Below, piece after piece: positions 1 through 10,394 of a DNA stretch of 64,000 bases. The stretch is from Patella vulgata (taxonomy: Eukaryota > Mollusca > Gastropoda > Patellidae). The notes under the pieces are model-generated. The model was not told the origin of the DNA. It saw nothing but the letters and a program-made list of their open reading frames with translations, and ran no database searches. The DNA is taken from NCBI RefSeq assembly GCF_932274485.2, contig NC_065881.2, positions 8,280,613-8,344,612 on the forward strand, written 5' to 3'. Numbering within the stretch: the stretch's first letter is position 1; each line of letters begins with the position of its first letter. Both the position numbers and the translations under genes were made by a program.

Positions 1-171
1 CTATTATATATCTAAATCAGTTTCATTGAAAGCAATTTTTCCTCCATTAACATCGATATTTCTTCAAACAAAAGTTCCAAGACATCATTCTGCCTCCAAA
101 GGATTTTAGAAGAATAAGCTAATTAAATGAATATGTAACATTATCAATATTAACTTCCAGTTATAGTTAAA

Positions 172-426
172 GGGGGGTTGGATGGCCGAATGGTTAGCAC
201 GTGCGCGCTGTATCATAAGGTCTGTCTATGAGTCAACTGGCGTGGTTTCGATACCCCAGTTGTACGTGACAAGGAGTAGGGTCGCCCGTACAACCTCGTG
301 GGTTTTCTCCGGGTCCTCCGGTTTCCTCCCACTGCTAAAGACCCCTACGCGCAAGCGAATTATTGAAATAAAATTGAACCATGTGTTAGTCCCGAAATGA
401 CCTAGTTTGTGTCGAGTGGACGTTAA

Positions 427-459
<33 letters not shown>

Positions 460-460
460 C
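172..460 (+). mobile_element. SINE1, full length (family reference copy)
   Basis: Reference copy of SINE1. The head (172-265) is tRNA-like: an A-box match at TGGCCGAATGG and a B-box-like GGTTTCGATACCCC provide an internal RNA polymerase III promoter. The body carries TTTTCTCCGGGTCCTCCGG and TTTCCTCCCACTGCTAAAG, which resembles the Nin-DC-type SINE core domain as I remember it. It ends in GTCGAGTGGACGTTAACCCC and a (CT)n tail. Open frames here read through the SINE and are not genes. The family is non-autonomous, so a LINE must supply reverse transcriptase. I see no clear target duplication at this copy. Confidence 0.88.
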
Positions 461-795
461 GATTACATGAATCGTTTTTTTAAATTATGTTATAAATTAT
501 AAATTATAAATTTATTTACATGTCAAGTCTATAAGCAACGCTCTAGATCTTCGGGTGGTCTTGATCTTGATTGAATTTGATGTTAAAATGGACGATCGAG
601 ACTTTTATATATTGCCACTTTAAAAATACAATCTACGTTCTTCTGTTTTTCTTCCCACGTAATTGTACATTAATATTGAAAGCGAAATATGTCATCATTT
701 AACGCCGACATCATAAATCATACGATAAACCACCAGAGGGAAACATATTTCACCACAAAGATTTTTTGAATATTTATTCTTTTGTAGGTAGTGGA

Positions 796-796
<1 letters not shown>
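461..796. other. Unannotated AT-rich spacer
   Basis: This stretch includes a short TAAATTATAAATTATAAAT repeat at about 487-512. I see no coding signal or known repeat otherwise. Confidence 0.5.
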
Positions 797-831
<35 letters not shown>

Positions 832-1068
832 GGGGGGGTAACGTCCTCTCGACACAAACTAGGTCATTTCAATAATTTGCTTGCGCGTAGGGGTCTTTAG
901 CAGTGGGAGGACAAGGGAGGACCCGGAGAAAACCCACGAGGTTGGACAGGCGACCATACTCCTTGTCACGTGCAACCGGGGAATCGAAACCAAACCAGTT
1001 GACTCAATGACAGACCTTATGATAAAACACGCACGCGCTAACCATTCGGCCACCCTCCCCCTACCCCC
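797..1068 (-). mobile_element. SINE1, near full length
   Basis: The (GA)n tract at 797-827 is the reverse-complement tail. The SINE1 body follows and the tRNA-like head ends at the CATTCGGCCACCC motif near 1053. A short poly-G tract separates tail and body. Confidence 0.86.
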
Positions 1069-1104
1069 AATCACGAGTAACAACCCATGAAATAATTAAA
1101 AGGC

Positions 1105-1637
1105 AATCTGACTACAATACAGATCTCTATTTCGTTTCGTTTTTTTTATACTTTCGATGGCCTACACTACATGAAGATCTGACCGGTTGTAGCGATAGAT
1201 CGCGTCAGAGGTCATATGAGCGGCTTTTGACCTTTTGACCAATTTCGTTTCGTTTTTATAGTTCAAAATTTCGATTTTACTTGTCTTTACTACACTTGGA
1301 TCTGGAAGCGTTGTTATTTAACTCGTGTTCTGCTTGAAATGAGGGGTCAGCCAATCAAATGGTCTGTCGAATCGAGCGTTTGACCTTTTTTGCGCGGAAC
1401 TGTGGGTAGACATTAGCGGCAATAGAAATCAAAACAAAGCAAAAGTAGATAAAAAATACATGGCGGTCGCTAATTGGTTAATCGAACGACTGACGTAATC
1501 GGGTCAAATGTCGCTTGCTTGCTACCTGACGTCATAGAAAGTGAACTCCCACTATAACTTTTTAGATCTACATGTAGTGTAGGCCATCGAAAGTATAAAA
1601 AACGAAACGAAATATAGATCTATATTTTAATTAGATT
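1105..1637. mobile_element. MITE-C copy 1 (dimeric DNA transposon remnant)
   Basis: Both ends carry the MITE-C terminus in opposite orientation: AATCTGA..ACAGATCT, TTTCGTTTCGTTTTTT, then ATACTTTCGATGGCCTACAC. The terminal inverted repeats are about 75 bp. Internally at about 1243 a second ATTTCGTTTCGTTTTTATAG start appears, so this looks like a left terminus joined to a second, nearly complete copy. Bases 1243-1570 match the copy at 58405-58735 with roughly ten differences by eye. There is no coding capacity. It keeps the uninterrupted ACATGT site (1570-1575) where the 58-kb copy carries a foldback insertion. Superfamily unknown. Confidence 0.82.
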
Positions 1638-1859
1638 GTGTAAAACCCGACTTCTTACTACCCCATACTATATTAGATATCATTCGTACAGATTTCCCTG
1701 AGTATTGTAGCGAAAAAATATTAAAACAATATGATATTATAAAGTCTTAAATTCCTGATATTTGGTGTTACATTATTAGCAATCCTACTACCTTCCTTTA
1801 AAAAAGAAAAGAATGTATTTTTACAACTGATAACGAATAAATTGAACCAGAGCAATTAA

Positions 1860-2409
1860 CAAAAAGTTCTGTTACAACAGTCTTATTAGGAAATTGTTCG
1901 TAGAACCGAAATGTATTGTATTTTGGGAGAAAAGAGTGATGAATATAAATTTTTAAGTTTTAAAGACCCGCAAATGATAGCATTAGATTACAAAGTTGTA
2001 CACAACATTATTTGGACAAAATTAAAATTATTCAAGATAAATAAAACATTAGATGACATTTGCCCAGTAGTAAAAGAAGAAACTGAAGATTTAATTTTTT
2101 AATTGTCTAGATTTGCTAGTAGTGAGGAAGATCTCAAAACATATTTTTTAATTGGGTTACAATCCCAAAAAAAACTCTCAGCCGTTCGAGTTAGTCAACT
2201 TAATACTAATCTGTGCCCGAATTTCTGTGTATAAAAGGAGAATGAAATCCCTTGACAGTTCTACTACTATAGAAATTGATGTTGTAAAATTTTGTAAAAA
2301 TGTAAGAGAGTACTGTAAGAAAAATAATATTAATTTTAATAAAAAGTTTTTTTCGCCGTCATCATTTATTTCTTATGAAAGTTATGGACCTATATGTATT
2401 GATATATAA
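1860..2409 (+). pseudogene. LINE reverse-transcriptase C-terminal relic
   Basis: Two adjacent open segments together resemble the C-terminal end of a LINE ORF2. The first (1911-2102) gives LDYKVVHNIIWTKLKLFKIN followed by DDICPVVKEETEDLIF, which fits the zinc-binding region after the RT domain (pattern 'F..LHN.L.T...L.K......C..C...EET..HLF'). Its cysteines are poorly kept. The second (2152-2409) gives NLILICARISVYKRRMKS, like the 'LLIAKYHIYKCR' segment near LINE C-termini. A TAA stop ends the first part and the second lies in another frame, so this is a dead fragment. The RT catalytic core and endonuclease are absent. The clade is not determined (L2/CR1-like is possible). Confidence 0.6.
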
Positions 2410-2689
2410 TTAGTATTTTAAAATTTTGAAACTAACTTTTAAACTCGAAATGGTTTCGCACTTTCGCTAAGTTTCGAGATTGAAAGCTTTAGATAAAGAT
2501 AGGATGCCAGGCAACGAAACATACACCCACATATTTTACTTTTTTCGGTAATGAAATCTGATTAAGAGCAACAACTCATTAAGTAATTATCAGAAAACTA
2601 TATGAATTTGTTTGGTTTTTATAAAGTTCTGCCCCATGCTAACGTTTTGTATACAAAACTTTTAATATCATGGATTTAGCTGTTCAAGT
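2410..2689. other. Unannotated AT-rich spacer
   Basis: No coding signal is visible. The right part grades into the degenerate first unit of the next satellite. Confidence 0.4.
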
Positions 2690-3456
2690 CATAAAAATTC
2701 ATTGAAAATCACAATACTTGTTCATCTCAAGATCTTAAACTCTGTGTATCAATCTGAAGTCAATCGGTTGATAACTTTAGCCTTTAGAGCGTCACAAAGT
2801 GATCAAGGGCCATAACATTGGCAGTAATTATCGATTATCGGGAATTGTTGAAAATCAATAGGATTCTTCGTCTCATGACCTTAAACACTGGTATAAATTT
2901 AAGGTCAATCGAATATTAACTTTGGCCTCTAGAGCGTCCAAAATATTTTTTGAAGTGATCAAGGGCCATAACTCTGGCAGTAATTATCAGAAATCGCTGA
3001 AAATCAATAGGCTTCTCCGTCTCATTACCTCAAGCACTGTGTATAAATTTAAAGTCAATCGGATATTAACTTTAGCCTGTAGAGCATCCACAAGATTTTT
3101 TGAAGTGACCAAGGGCCATAACTCTGGCAGTAATTATCGGAAATCGCTAAAAATCAATAGCCCTCTTCGTGTCATGACCTTTATCACTGTGTATAAATTT
3201 AGAGTCAATCGGATATTAACTTTGGCCTTTAGAGCGTCCACAAGATTTTTTGAAGCGATCAAAGGCTATACCTCTAGTAGTAATTATCGGAAATCGCTGA
3301 AAATCAATAGGCTTCTTCGGCTCATGACCTTAAACACTGTGTATAAATTTAAGGTCAATCGGATATTAACTTTGGCCTCTAGAGCGTCCACAAGATTTTT
3401 CAAAGTGATCAAGGGCCATAACTCTGGCAGTAATTATCGGAAATCAGTAATAACAT
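2690..3456 (+). repeat. 150-bp satellite ('GGGCCATAACTCTGGCAG' type)
   Basis: About five head-to-tail units are present, the first two degenerate. Landmarks are GATCAAGGGCCATAACTCTG, GCAGTAATTATCGGAAATCG, GTGTATAAATTTAAGGTCAA and TTAACTTTGGCC. The period in 2922-3456 is 150 bp, a multiple of three, so a 178-residue frame stays open and encodes a 50-residue repeat. This is a consequence of the period and not evidence of a protein. Similar text repeats are common in bivalve and other molluscan genomes (from memory). Diverged relatives occur at 16840-17110. Confidence 0.85.
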
Positions 3457-3683
3457 AATCATCTAGAATGGACGCATTTACTTTATTTTACGTATATATA
3501 TATATATATATAACAAAACAAGCGAAAATGAAAATGATGCCTTTAAGAATACCAAACAAATCGTCAAAAACATATCACATTCTAACAATGGTTCGTATTA
3601 AATATATTTTAAATTTCCGTTTCACATTATCCAGAAATAGCGTCAAGTTATTGTCATGTCATATTTCAATATACGATAACAAA

Positions 3684-4324
3684 TCTATATATATATTTGA
3701 GACTGTCGTTTGTCTGTCTGTCTGTCTGTCTGTCTGTTCGGGGTTGGCGGCTACACTAGGTCTGCCCCGAGTCTGAAATTTGGGGTATATGGGTAACTCG
3801 GACCGGGGAGTAACATAGGCCAGGTCGCGTTAGTCTACCACTTCCAGTTTCGGAGTTATGACCCCCCGAGCGACGCCGGTCTGTTTGGGGTTGGCGGCTA
3901 CACTAGGTCTGCCCCGAGTCTGAAATTTGGGGTATAGGGGTAACTCGGACCGGGGAGTAACATAGGCCAGGTGGCGTTAGTCTACTACTTCCGGTTTCGG
4001 AGTTATGACCCCCGAGCGAAGTCTGCCTGTTCGGGGTTGGCGGCTACATCTGCCCCGAGTCTGAAATTTGGGGTATAGGGGTAGCTCGGACCAGGGAGTA
4101 ACATAGGCCAGGTGGCGTTAGTCTACCACTTCCGGTTTCGGAGTTATGACCCCCGAGCGAAGCCGGTCTGTTCGGGGTTTGCGGCTACACTAGGTCTGCC
4201 CCGAGTCTGAAATTTGGGGTATAGGGGTAGCTCGGACCGAGGAGTAACATAGGCCAGGTGGCGTTAGTCTACCACTTCCGGTCTTGGACTTATGACCCCC
4301 GAGCGAAGCCGGGTATCCTGCTAG
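3684..4324 (+). mobile_element. Helentron/DINE-like non-autonomous element with internal tandem units
   Basis: A TCTATATATATAT start leads into GAGACTGTCGTTTGTCTGTC, (CTGT)n, then four direct units of about 147, 146, 140 and 150 bp. Unit landmarks are TCGGGGTTGGCGGCTACACT, GCCCCGAGTCTGAAATTTGG and TTCGGAGTTATGACCCCCGA. The end is GAGCGAAGCCGGGTATCCTG then CTAGT. A (GTCT)n start, tandem core, small GC hairpin and CTAG terminus fit the Helentron-derived HINE/DINE-1 pattern. No Rep/helicase is present, so a partner would be needed in trans. Classification is an inference; the tandem array is directly visible. Confidence 0.62.
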
Positions 4325-4594
4325 TAACTTATAAAATGTATACGATTATTGATCGGGTTGGCTATTACTGATTTAATTATATAACTATTCCAGTCTACAT
4401 ATCGCTGATCAAACTAGAAGTTACTGCCTGTAGGCTGGTAGCATAATAACATCCAACAATGGCACATATTAACTTGAACTCCTCTCGTCATTATTCTCGC
4501 TATATACATACAACAACAAAAACAGTTAGATCTCGGCAAATGAAATAAACCGCAGGAATGATCAGCGTGATCGTTTTGTGTTCGATCTGTTTAC

Positions 4595-4595
<1 letters not shown>
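4325..4595. other. Unannotated spacer
   Basis: Nothing recognisable between the Helentron-like end and the next SINE1 tail. Confidence 0.4.
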
Positions 4596-4656
<61 letters not shown>

Positions 4657-4866
4657 GGTTTAACGTCCACTCGACATAAACTAGGTTATTTCGGGACTAA
4701 CATGTGCTTCAATTTTATTTCAATAATTCGTTTGCGCGTAAGGGTCTTTAGCTGTGGGAAAAACCTGAGTAAGCTACCCGGACGAACGCATGAGGTTGGA
4801 CAGACGACCCTATTCCTTGTCACGTACAAGCGGGGATCTAAACCACGTTTCTTGACTCAATGGCAG
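4596..4866 (-). mobile_element. SINE1, 5' truncated, fused to SINE2
   Basis: A long interrupted (GA)n tract is followed by ATGGGGTTTAACGTCCACTC and the SINE1 body. It breaks off at GACTCAATGGCAGTG inside the tRNA-like head and passes directly into SINE2-like sequence. Confidence 0.83.
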
Positions 4867-5096
4867 TGAAGACGGCGCATACTTCATGCAATTTGTTATA
4901 ATTTTACTCGGATAGCGGCGCTACGACCTACAGTATTTTCGGATTCCCATCTTTCAGGGGATTTTTAACGTTCTAATAATTGAATACTCGGGACTTGGAC
5001 GCTTGTCCTTGCTCTCATGTCTGCATCATGGACAAGGTGAACCCAAACTGGAAAATCCTGAGAAATTTTCTCGGCCAACTCAGGCATTGAACAAAG
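4867..5096 (-). mobile_element. SINE2, old and degenerate
   Basis: Recognisable blocks are GAAGACGGCGCATAC, CTCGGATAGCGGCGCTACG, GGACAAGGTGAACCC and TTTCTCGGCCAACTCAGGCA. Spacing is altered and the tail end is missing where it abuts SINE1. Confidence 0.68.
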
Positions 5097-5112
5097 ATTG
5101 AGAGAGCAAAAA

Positions 5113-5430
5113 ATGGGGTTTAACGTCCACTCCATACAAACTAGGTTATTTCGGGACTAACACATGGTTCAATTTTATTTCAATAATTCGCTTGCGCGTA
5201 GGGGTCGTTAGCAGTGGGAGGAAACCGGAGGACCCGGAGAAGACCCACCAGGTTGGACTGGCGACCATACTCCTTGCCACATACAACCGGGGAAACGCTC
5301 TAACCATTCGGCCATACAAACCCCGCCGAACAGAAAGTACGCTAGTGTCAAAATTACTAAGCCATCGTGGCTCCCCACCGAGCAATTTAATTGCTTTTGT
5401 AGACAAAGTGCACTTAAAAGAAAACTAAAC
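5113..5430 (-). mobile_element. SINE1 with internal head deletion and shared 5' extension
   Basis: The tail has only a few GA units, then the normal body. In the head, sequence is missing between CCGGGGAA and CGCTCTAACCATTCGG, removing the B-box region. Beyond the normal 5' end a block of about 105 bp (5319-5425: ACAAACCCCGCCGAACAGAA to AAAGTGCACTTAAAAG) is almost identical to the block beyond the SINE1 at 7371-7676. Inside that block, read in SINE orientation, GGGAGCCACGATGGTTTAGT looks like a SINE2-type A-box head. Confidence 0.78.
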
Positions 5431-5834
5431 CATTAACGTAACCTTATCTGTCGAGTCTAACATAGTTGTAAATGTACGTGGTTGAATAACGTCCATACGT
5501 TTAATGACAAAACATCATGTTTTATAGCTTTTGTACAACAATTATGTCTAATGATCATGAAATGGATGTGACTTGGGGTCTAGTTATCGTCCAAACATTA
5601 GAGTATCTGAAAGTTGATCGCCAACTTATTCAATGGAAACACGGCTTTTTACTTAGCCGACTTTCCCAAGATTACAATTTCGTTTCGTCTTATTTGTTTC
5701 TGATTTTTACACTACCTTATGATTTCTATCATCATGATGTTCTGCCAGGAATAGTTCTTGCTTTTATTATCCAAATCAATTTCTTCCCCTCCCTCCACCC
5801 CCACATTATTTAAAACTTAAATTGTAAAAAATAC
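5431..5834. other. Unannotated spacer
   Basis: A 98-codon open frame (5517-5813) shows no domain, composition signal or partner exon and is treated as chance. Confidence 0.4.
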
Positions 5835-6772
5835 TTAAACAGTCGGACGCGTAGAACGGAGATATAAACAGTCGGTCGACGAGTGTAGATATAAACAGTC
5901 GGTAGCCGAGCGTAGATATAAACAGTCGATCGTAGAACGCAGATATAAACAGTCGGTCGCAGAACGCATATATAAACAGTGGGTCGTAGAGCGTAGATAT
6001 AAATAGTCGATCGTAGAGCTTAGATATAAACCAGTCGGTCGTAGAGCGTAGATTTACACAGTTAAATTGGTCGTAGAGCTTAGATAGGAAGAGTCGGTCG
6101 TAGGGCGTAGATATAAACAATCGGTCGTAGAGTATAGATATAAACAGTCGGTCGTAGAGTGTAGATATAAACCGTTGGTAGATATAAACCGTCGGTCGTA
6201 GAGTGTAGATATAAACCGTTGGTAGATATAAACAGTCGGTCGTAGGGCGTAGATATAAAGTGTCGGTCGTAGAGTGTAGATATAAACCGTTGGTAGATAT
6301 AAACAGTCGGTCGTAGAGTGAAGATATAAACAGTCGGTCGTAGAGTGAAGATATAAACTATCGGTCGTAGAGTGTAGATATAAACCGTTGGTAGATATAA
6401 ACTGTCGGTCGTAGAGTGTAGATATAAACCGTTGGTAGATATAAACAGTCGGTCGTAGAGTGTAGATATAAACCCTTGGTAGATATAAACAGTCGGTCGT
6501 AGGGCGTAGATATAAACCGTCGGTCGTAGAGTGGAGATATAAACCGTTGGTAGATATAAACCGTTGGTAGATATAAACCGTTGGTAGATATAAACAGTCG
6601 GTCGTAGAGTGTAGATATAAACCCTTGGTAGATATAAACAGTCGGTCGTAGGGCGTAGATATAAACCGTCGGTCGTAGAGTGGAGATATAAACCGTTGGT
6701 AGATATAAACCGTTGGTAGATATAAACCGTTGGTAGATATAAACAGTCGGCCGGACAGCGTAGATATAAACA
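5835..6772. repeat. Complex satellite, 27-bp and 17-bp units with higher-order structure
   Basis: Units of the type GATATAAACAGTCGGTCGTAGAGTG (about 27 bp) alternate with a shorter GATATAAACCGTTGGTA unit (17 bp). Toward the right, unit combinations repeat as blocks of about 150 bp (6472-6602 and 6623-6749). Two units of the same satellite, in reverse orientation, sit inside a SINE1 at 50374-50437. Open frames on either strand are repeat artefacts. Confidence 0.9.
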
Positions 6773-6946
6773 GAAATATAAAATGATCTTTGGAATAAGT
6801 GGATCTAATTATTTGATATATAAACTAATTAATGTTAGATTAGAATTTCGTTTCGTTATTTTTGTTCTGATTTTTTACACTTATACAGTTATAATCTACT
6901 ATACTTTCTATTACAACCGAATTCCTTTAGTTACGGGGTTGGGTGA

Positions 6947-7045
6947 GATAGAGAGAGAAATGGGGTTTAACGTCCACTCGACACGGGCTAGGTCATTTCG
7001 GGACTAACATATGGTTCAATTGTATTTCAATAATTCGCTTGACTA
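6947..7045 (-). mobile_element. SINE1, strongly 5' truncated
   Basis: Only the tail-side 100 bp remain: AAATGGGGTTTAACGTCC to TTTCAATAATTCGCTTG. The core domain and head are absent. Confidence 0.78.
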
Positions 7046-7368
7046 TATATACGATTAGATTCTGGTTTCGAAAGATTTCGTAAAGGTCAGCTTCTTAGCT
7101 AATCTTAATTTACTGTTTGGCTTTGTGTCGACAGCGTAACACAAAACCGGTTATATAATACCTCTGACTACCTATAGACATGTATATTTCAAACGAATAC
7201 CGATTATCACCCCACAAAACAGAGCTATGTATTAATTTCCCTGATATCGACATTTATACATTTGACCCACATCAAAGAGTGAGAATTTATCAGACATTAG
7301 TGTGCGATTTCGGTGTAGCTGTAGGAATTGTCTTTTGATTTCTTCATTACTCCCCAGTTAAGAAAGAC

Positions 7369-7370
<2 letters not shown>
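7046..7370. other. Unannotated spacer
   Basis: No gene or recognised repeat is visible. Confidence 0.4.
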
Positions 7371-7413
<43 letters not shown>

Positions 7414-7787
7414 CGAGAGATGGGGTTTAACGCCCACTCGACGCAAACTATGTCATTTCGGGACTAACACACAGTTCTATTTTACTTCAATAATTCGCTT
7501 GCGCGTATGAGTCTTTAGCCGTGCGGGAGGCAAAGCCGGAGGACCCGGAGAAACCCCACGAGGTTGGACAGACGACCCTACTCATTGTCACGTACAACCG
7601 GGGAATTGAAACCACGCCAGTTGACTCAATGACAGACGTTATGATACAGCGCTCATGTGCTAAGCATTCGGCCATACAAACCCCGCCGAACAGAAAGTAC
7701 GCTAGTGTCAAAATTACTAAACCATCGTGGCTCCCCACCGAGCAATTTAATTGCTTTTGTAGACAAAGTGCACTTAAAAGTGCACTT
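7371..7787 (-). mobile_element. SINE1, full length, with shared 5' extension
   Basis: The (GA)n tail (7371-7420), body and complete head reach 7676. The following 105-110 bp repeat the extension seen at 5319-5425, ending AAAGTGCACTTAAAAG. The head is complete here, so the extension is not created by the deletion in the 5.1-kb copy. It may be a longer subfamily, a transduced flank, or part of a local duplication. Confidence 0.82.
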
Positions 7788-7926
7788 CCTTAAGGAAGAA
7801 GAACAGGGTCGTTATACCTACAGGAAATCTTTTTTCAAACCCCTTATAAAACATGGTGGATTTCGTTTATGTTATAATCTTAAGTTAGACTCAATATCAA
7901 ATACAACACATACAATCCAATAACCA

Positions 7927-8217
7927 GAATTTTCCAACGTGGTTTCCCCTTGTCAGTGGTGCAGGACGTCGGGCCCGACAAGGACAGCTGTACGTCTAGT
8001 CGTTCGGATGTGACGTGAAACCGAGGTCCCGTGTATACATTGGCGTGCACGTAAATGATCACTTGGCAGTTGAATTTCGATATTAGAGTAGGCCATAGTG
8101 CCGCTGCCCGGGCAAAATTTCCCTCATAACACACTGTATGACGTATGCCTGTCTTCATTATCCCAGTATAGGAGCAGAACATTAGGACGTTAAACCCCAT
8201 TTCATTTCATTTCATTT
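7927..8217 (+). mobile_element. SINE2, 5' truncated, with 9-bp TSD
   Basis: Starts inside the body (TTCCAACGTGGTTTCCCCTT) and runs to GGACGTTAAACCCC(ATTTC)n. CAATAACCA flanks it at 7918-7926 and 8218-8226. A truncated copy with a direct repeat fits incomplete target-primed reverse transcription. Confidence 0.87.
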
Positions 8218-8226
8218 CAATAACCA

Positions 8227-8719
8227 TAAAAGACGGGGATGTCCGAATGTAGAAATATCCCACTAACATTCCATGACATTGTTATAAAATAACATTAAAT
8301 AGAACGCTTTTCAAATTGAAATCGTGACACAGATTTAAGACTATCGATAATTTGCGCATATCCAGACAATATTACTTTCTGTTGACATATTTAACTATTT
8401 ATGATATGTACATACATACAATACATACGTAAGCTATACCGCCTGTCTACAATTAGCTCAGCTTGAAACATACACGAAGTTAGTTGACCGACATTTTAAT
8501 TCCTAAATCGACGATTTTAGTCTAAAACTCTAAGAATAACTCGAGAATTTTTAGAAGTGTTTATCTGCTTTCATTTAATGAAATCGAAAATGTGTTTTTT
8601 TGTGTAAAGAGGATTAAAACCGCATTAAAATTGTATATTAATTTTGAATATGGCGGCCATTCAGTACAGAGATCTATTTTCAAAGTAGTCACATTTCTAG
8701 CTCTGTGTGCAGAATGCAT
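8227..8719. other. Unannotated AT-rich spacer
   Basis: No coding signal or repeat seen. Confidence 0.4.
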
Positions 8720-8733
8720 ACACTATTCAAGAA

Positions 8734-9014
8734 ATGAAATGAAATGAAATGGAGTTTAACGTCCTACTGTTCTGCTCCTAACCTGGGCTAATGAAGACGG
8801 GCATACGCCATACAGTGTGCTATGAGGGAAATTTTGCCCGGACAGCGGCACTACGGCCTACTCTTATATCGAATTCCAACTGCCAAGGGATCTTTTACGT
8901 GCACGCCAATGTGTACACGGGACCTCGGTTTTTCGTCCCATCCGAACGACTAGACAGCTTTCCTTGTCAGCCCCTACGTTCTGCACCACTGACAAGGGAG
9001 AACCACGCCGGGAA
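8734..9014 (-). mobile_element. SINE2, 5' truncated, with 14-bp TSD
   Basis: (GAAAT)n tail, AACGTCCTACTGTTCTGCTC and the body up to GGAGAACCACGCC. The head is missing. ACACTATTCAAGAA flanks the copy at 8720-8733 and 9015-9028. Confidence 0.9.
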
Positions 9015-9081
9015 ACACTATTCAAGAACACGAGTCCTTAAAAGCCCAGGATTATTTTTGATTTGAAAAAAAAATCTAGAC

Positions 9082-9494
9082 TTAAAGGAGCTACGTCGCT
9101 AATATTTGGGACCTAGAAATTGACACAAATGGGTCGCAACGCATATAATAATGTAATATGAATGTATATAAATTGATTTACATTCAATCGTTTCTGTTTT
9201 TACTGTAATTTGGGCATGCTCTCCAGATAAGAATATAGCGTCACCGTTTGACATAACTTGTGGAATATGCCTAGACTCGTTTTTCGAGTCCCTTATTACA
9301 GATAGCGCTGAAACACATTACACGATTCGTGTACCAATTGTAAAATGTTTATTTTGTCTTAAATAATGGATATCAGAAGGCCATCTTTTCCCGGTAAGAT
9401 CAAAACATCAATGTTGATTTAAATTGACAAATAATTCGTGTTTTCAATGTCGAAGATTTTGGATGGTATTGAGTTAGAGACTTAGCTACTTTAA
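9082..9494 (+). mobile_element. MITE-B copy 1, internally deleted
   Basis: Begins TTAAAGGAGCTACGTCGCTA and ends with the inverted CTTAGCTACTTTAA. It is about 100 bp shorter than the 22.5-kb copy; the middle segment after ACTGTAATTT is missing. Non-coding. Confidence 0.83.
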
Positions 9495-9600
9495 GCTATT
9501 GATCGTGGCAAGATATCATGAGAATGGAAATAACAATAAAATAAAAACTTCCATTAAATTTCCATATAGTAAGTGCAGATGTACCACACTACACGCACGT

Positions 9601-9952
9601 GAAATGAAATGAAATGGGGTTTAACGTCCCACTGTTCTGCTCCGACTGAGCTAATGAAGACGGGCATACGCCATACAGTGTGCTATGAGGGAGATTTTGC
9701 TCGGATAGCGGCACTATCGCCTACTCTTATATCGAATTCCAACTGCCAAGGGATCTTTTACGTGCATTCTAATGTATACACGGGACCTCGTTTTTTCGTC
9801 TCATCCGAAGGACTAGACAGCTGTCCTTGTCAGGCCCTCCGTTCTGCACCACTGACAAGGGGAAACCACGTCGGATAATCAGGATGAACTTTCTCGGCCA
9901 ATGCAGGGATCGAACACCCGACCTCCAGGCTAGTGAGCCAGCGTCTTAACCA
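9601..9952 (-). mobile_element. SINE2, near full length, head joined to SINE1 tail
   Basis: The copy runs from (GAAAT)n through the V-like body to the head motif CTAGTGAGCCAGCGTCTTAA. The head stops at CCACC and passes straight into the (GA)n of the next SINE1. Confidence 0.88.
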
Positions 9953-9954
9953 CC

Positions 9955-9990
<36 letters not shown>

Positions 9991-10216
9991 TCCACTCCAC
10001 ACAAACTAGGGAATTTCGGGACTAGATTAACAATTTATTTTGAATAATTCGCTTGCGCGTAGGAATCTTTAGCAGTGGGAGAAAACAGGAGGACCCGCAG
10101 AAAACCCACGATGCTGGACACGTACAAGCAGAAAATCGAAACCACGCCAGTTGACTCAATGACAGACCGTATGATACACGCGCACGCGCTAACCGTTAGG
10201 CCACCCAACCCCTCTC
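9953..10216 (-). mobile_element. SINE1, full length, diverged
   Basis: The (GA)n tract (9955-9990) is followed by TCCACTCCACACAAACTAGG; the GGGGTTTAACG segment is missing. The core is shortened and the head ends GCTAACCGTTAGGCCACCC. Confidence 0.82.
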
Positions 10217-10394
10217 CGATAAGACAATATAAACTACATATAAACAGACGCCCCAACAAAGAACAACAAATATCAAGTTTTAGAATTTAATCCTTGAGTG
10301 GCATTTAGCGATTGAGCGCATTAAAAAAAAACCCCACATTTTATATGGAAAACAATCACTGGTTTATACACCTACTATACATCTTCAATAGAAG

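Noticed and set aside
172-265. tRNA genes at A/B box matches
   Set aside because: The matches are SINE heads; the B boxes have an extra base or changes and no acceptor stem with a clean cloverleaf was seen.
182-400. Open frames such as MAEWLARARCIIRSV.. recurring on both strands across the window
   Set aside because: They are conceptual translations of SINE1 and recur with each copy.
1860-2409. Retrovirus-like or LTR element
   Set aside because: The motifs fit the C-terminus of a LINE ORF2 and no long terminal repeats, protease or integrase are visible.
2922-3458. 178-residue repeat protein
   Set aside because: The frame is produced by a satellite whose period is a multiple of three; flanks and related arrays are non-coding.
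5517-5813. 98-residue frame
   Set aside because: No recognisable motif, unusual hydrophobic composition and no splice or promoter context.
8791-9066. Frames such as MKTGIRHTVCYEGNFAR.. recurring across the window
   Set aside because: They are translations of SINE2 copies, with no conservation beyond the SINE itself.
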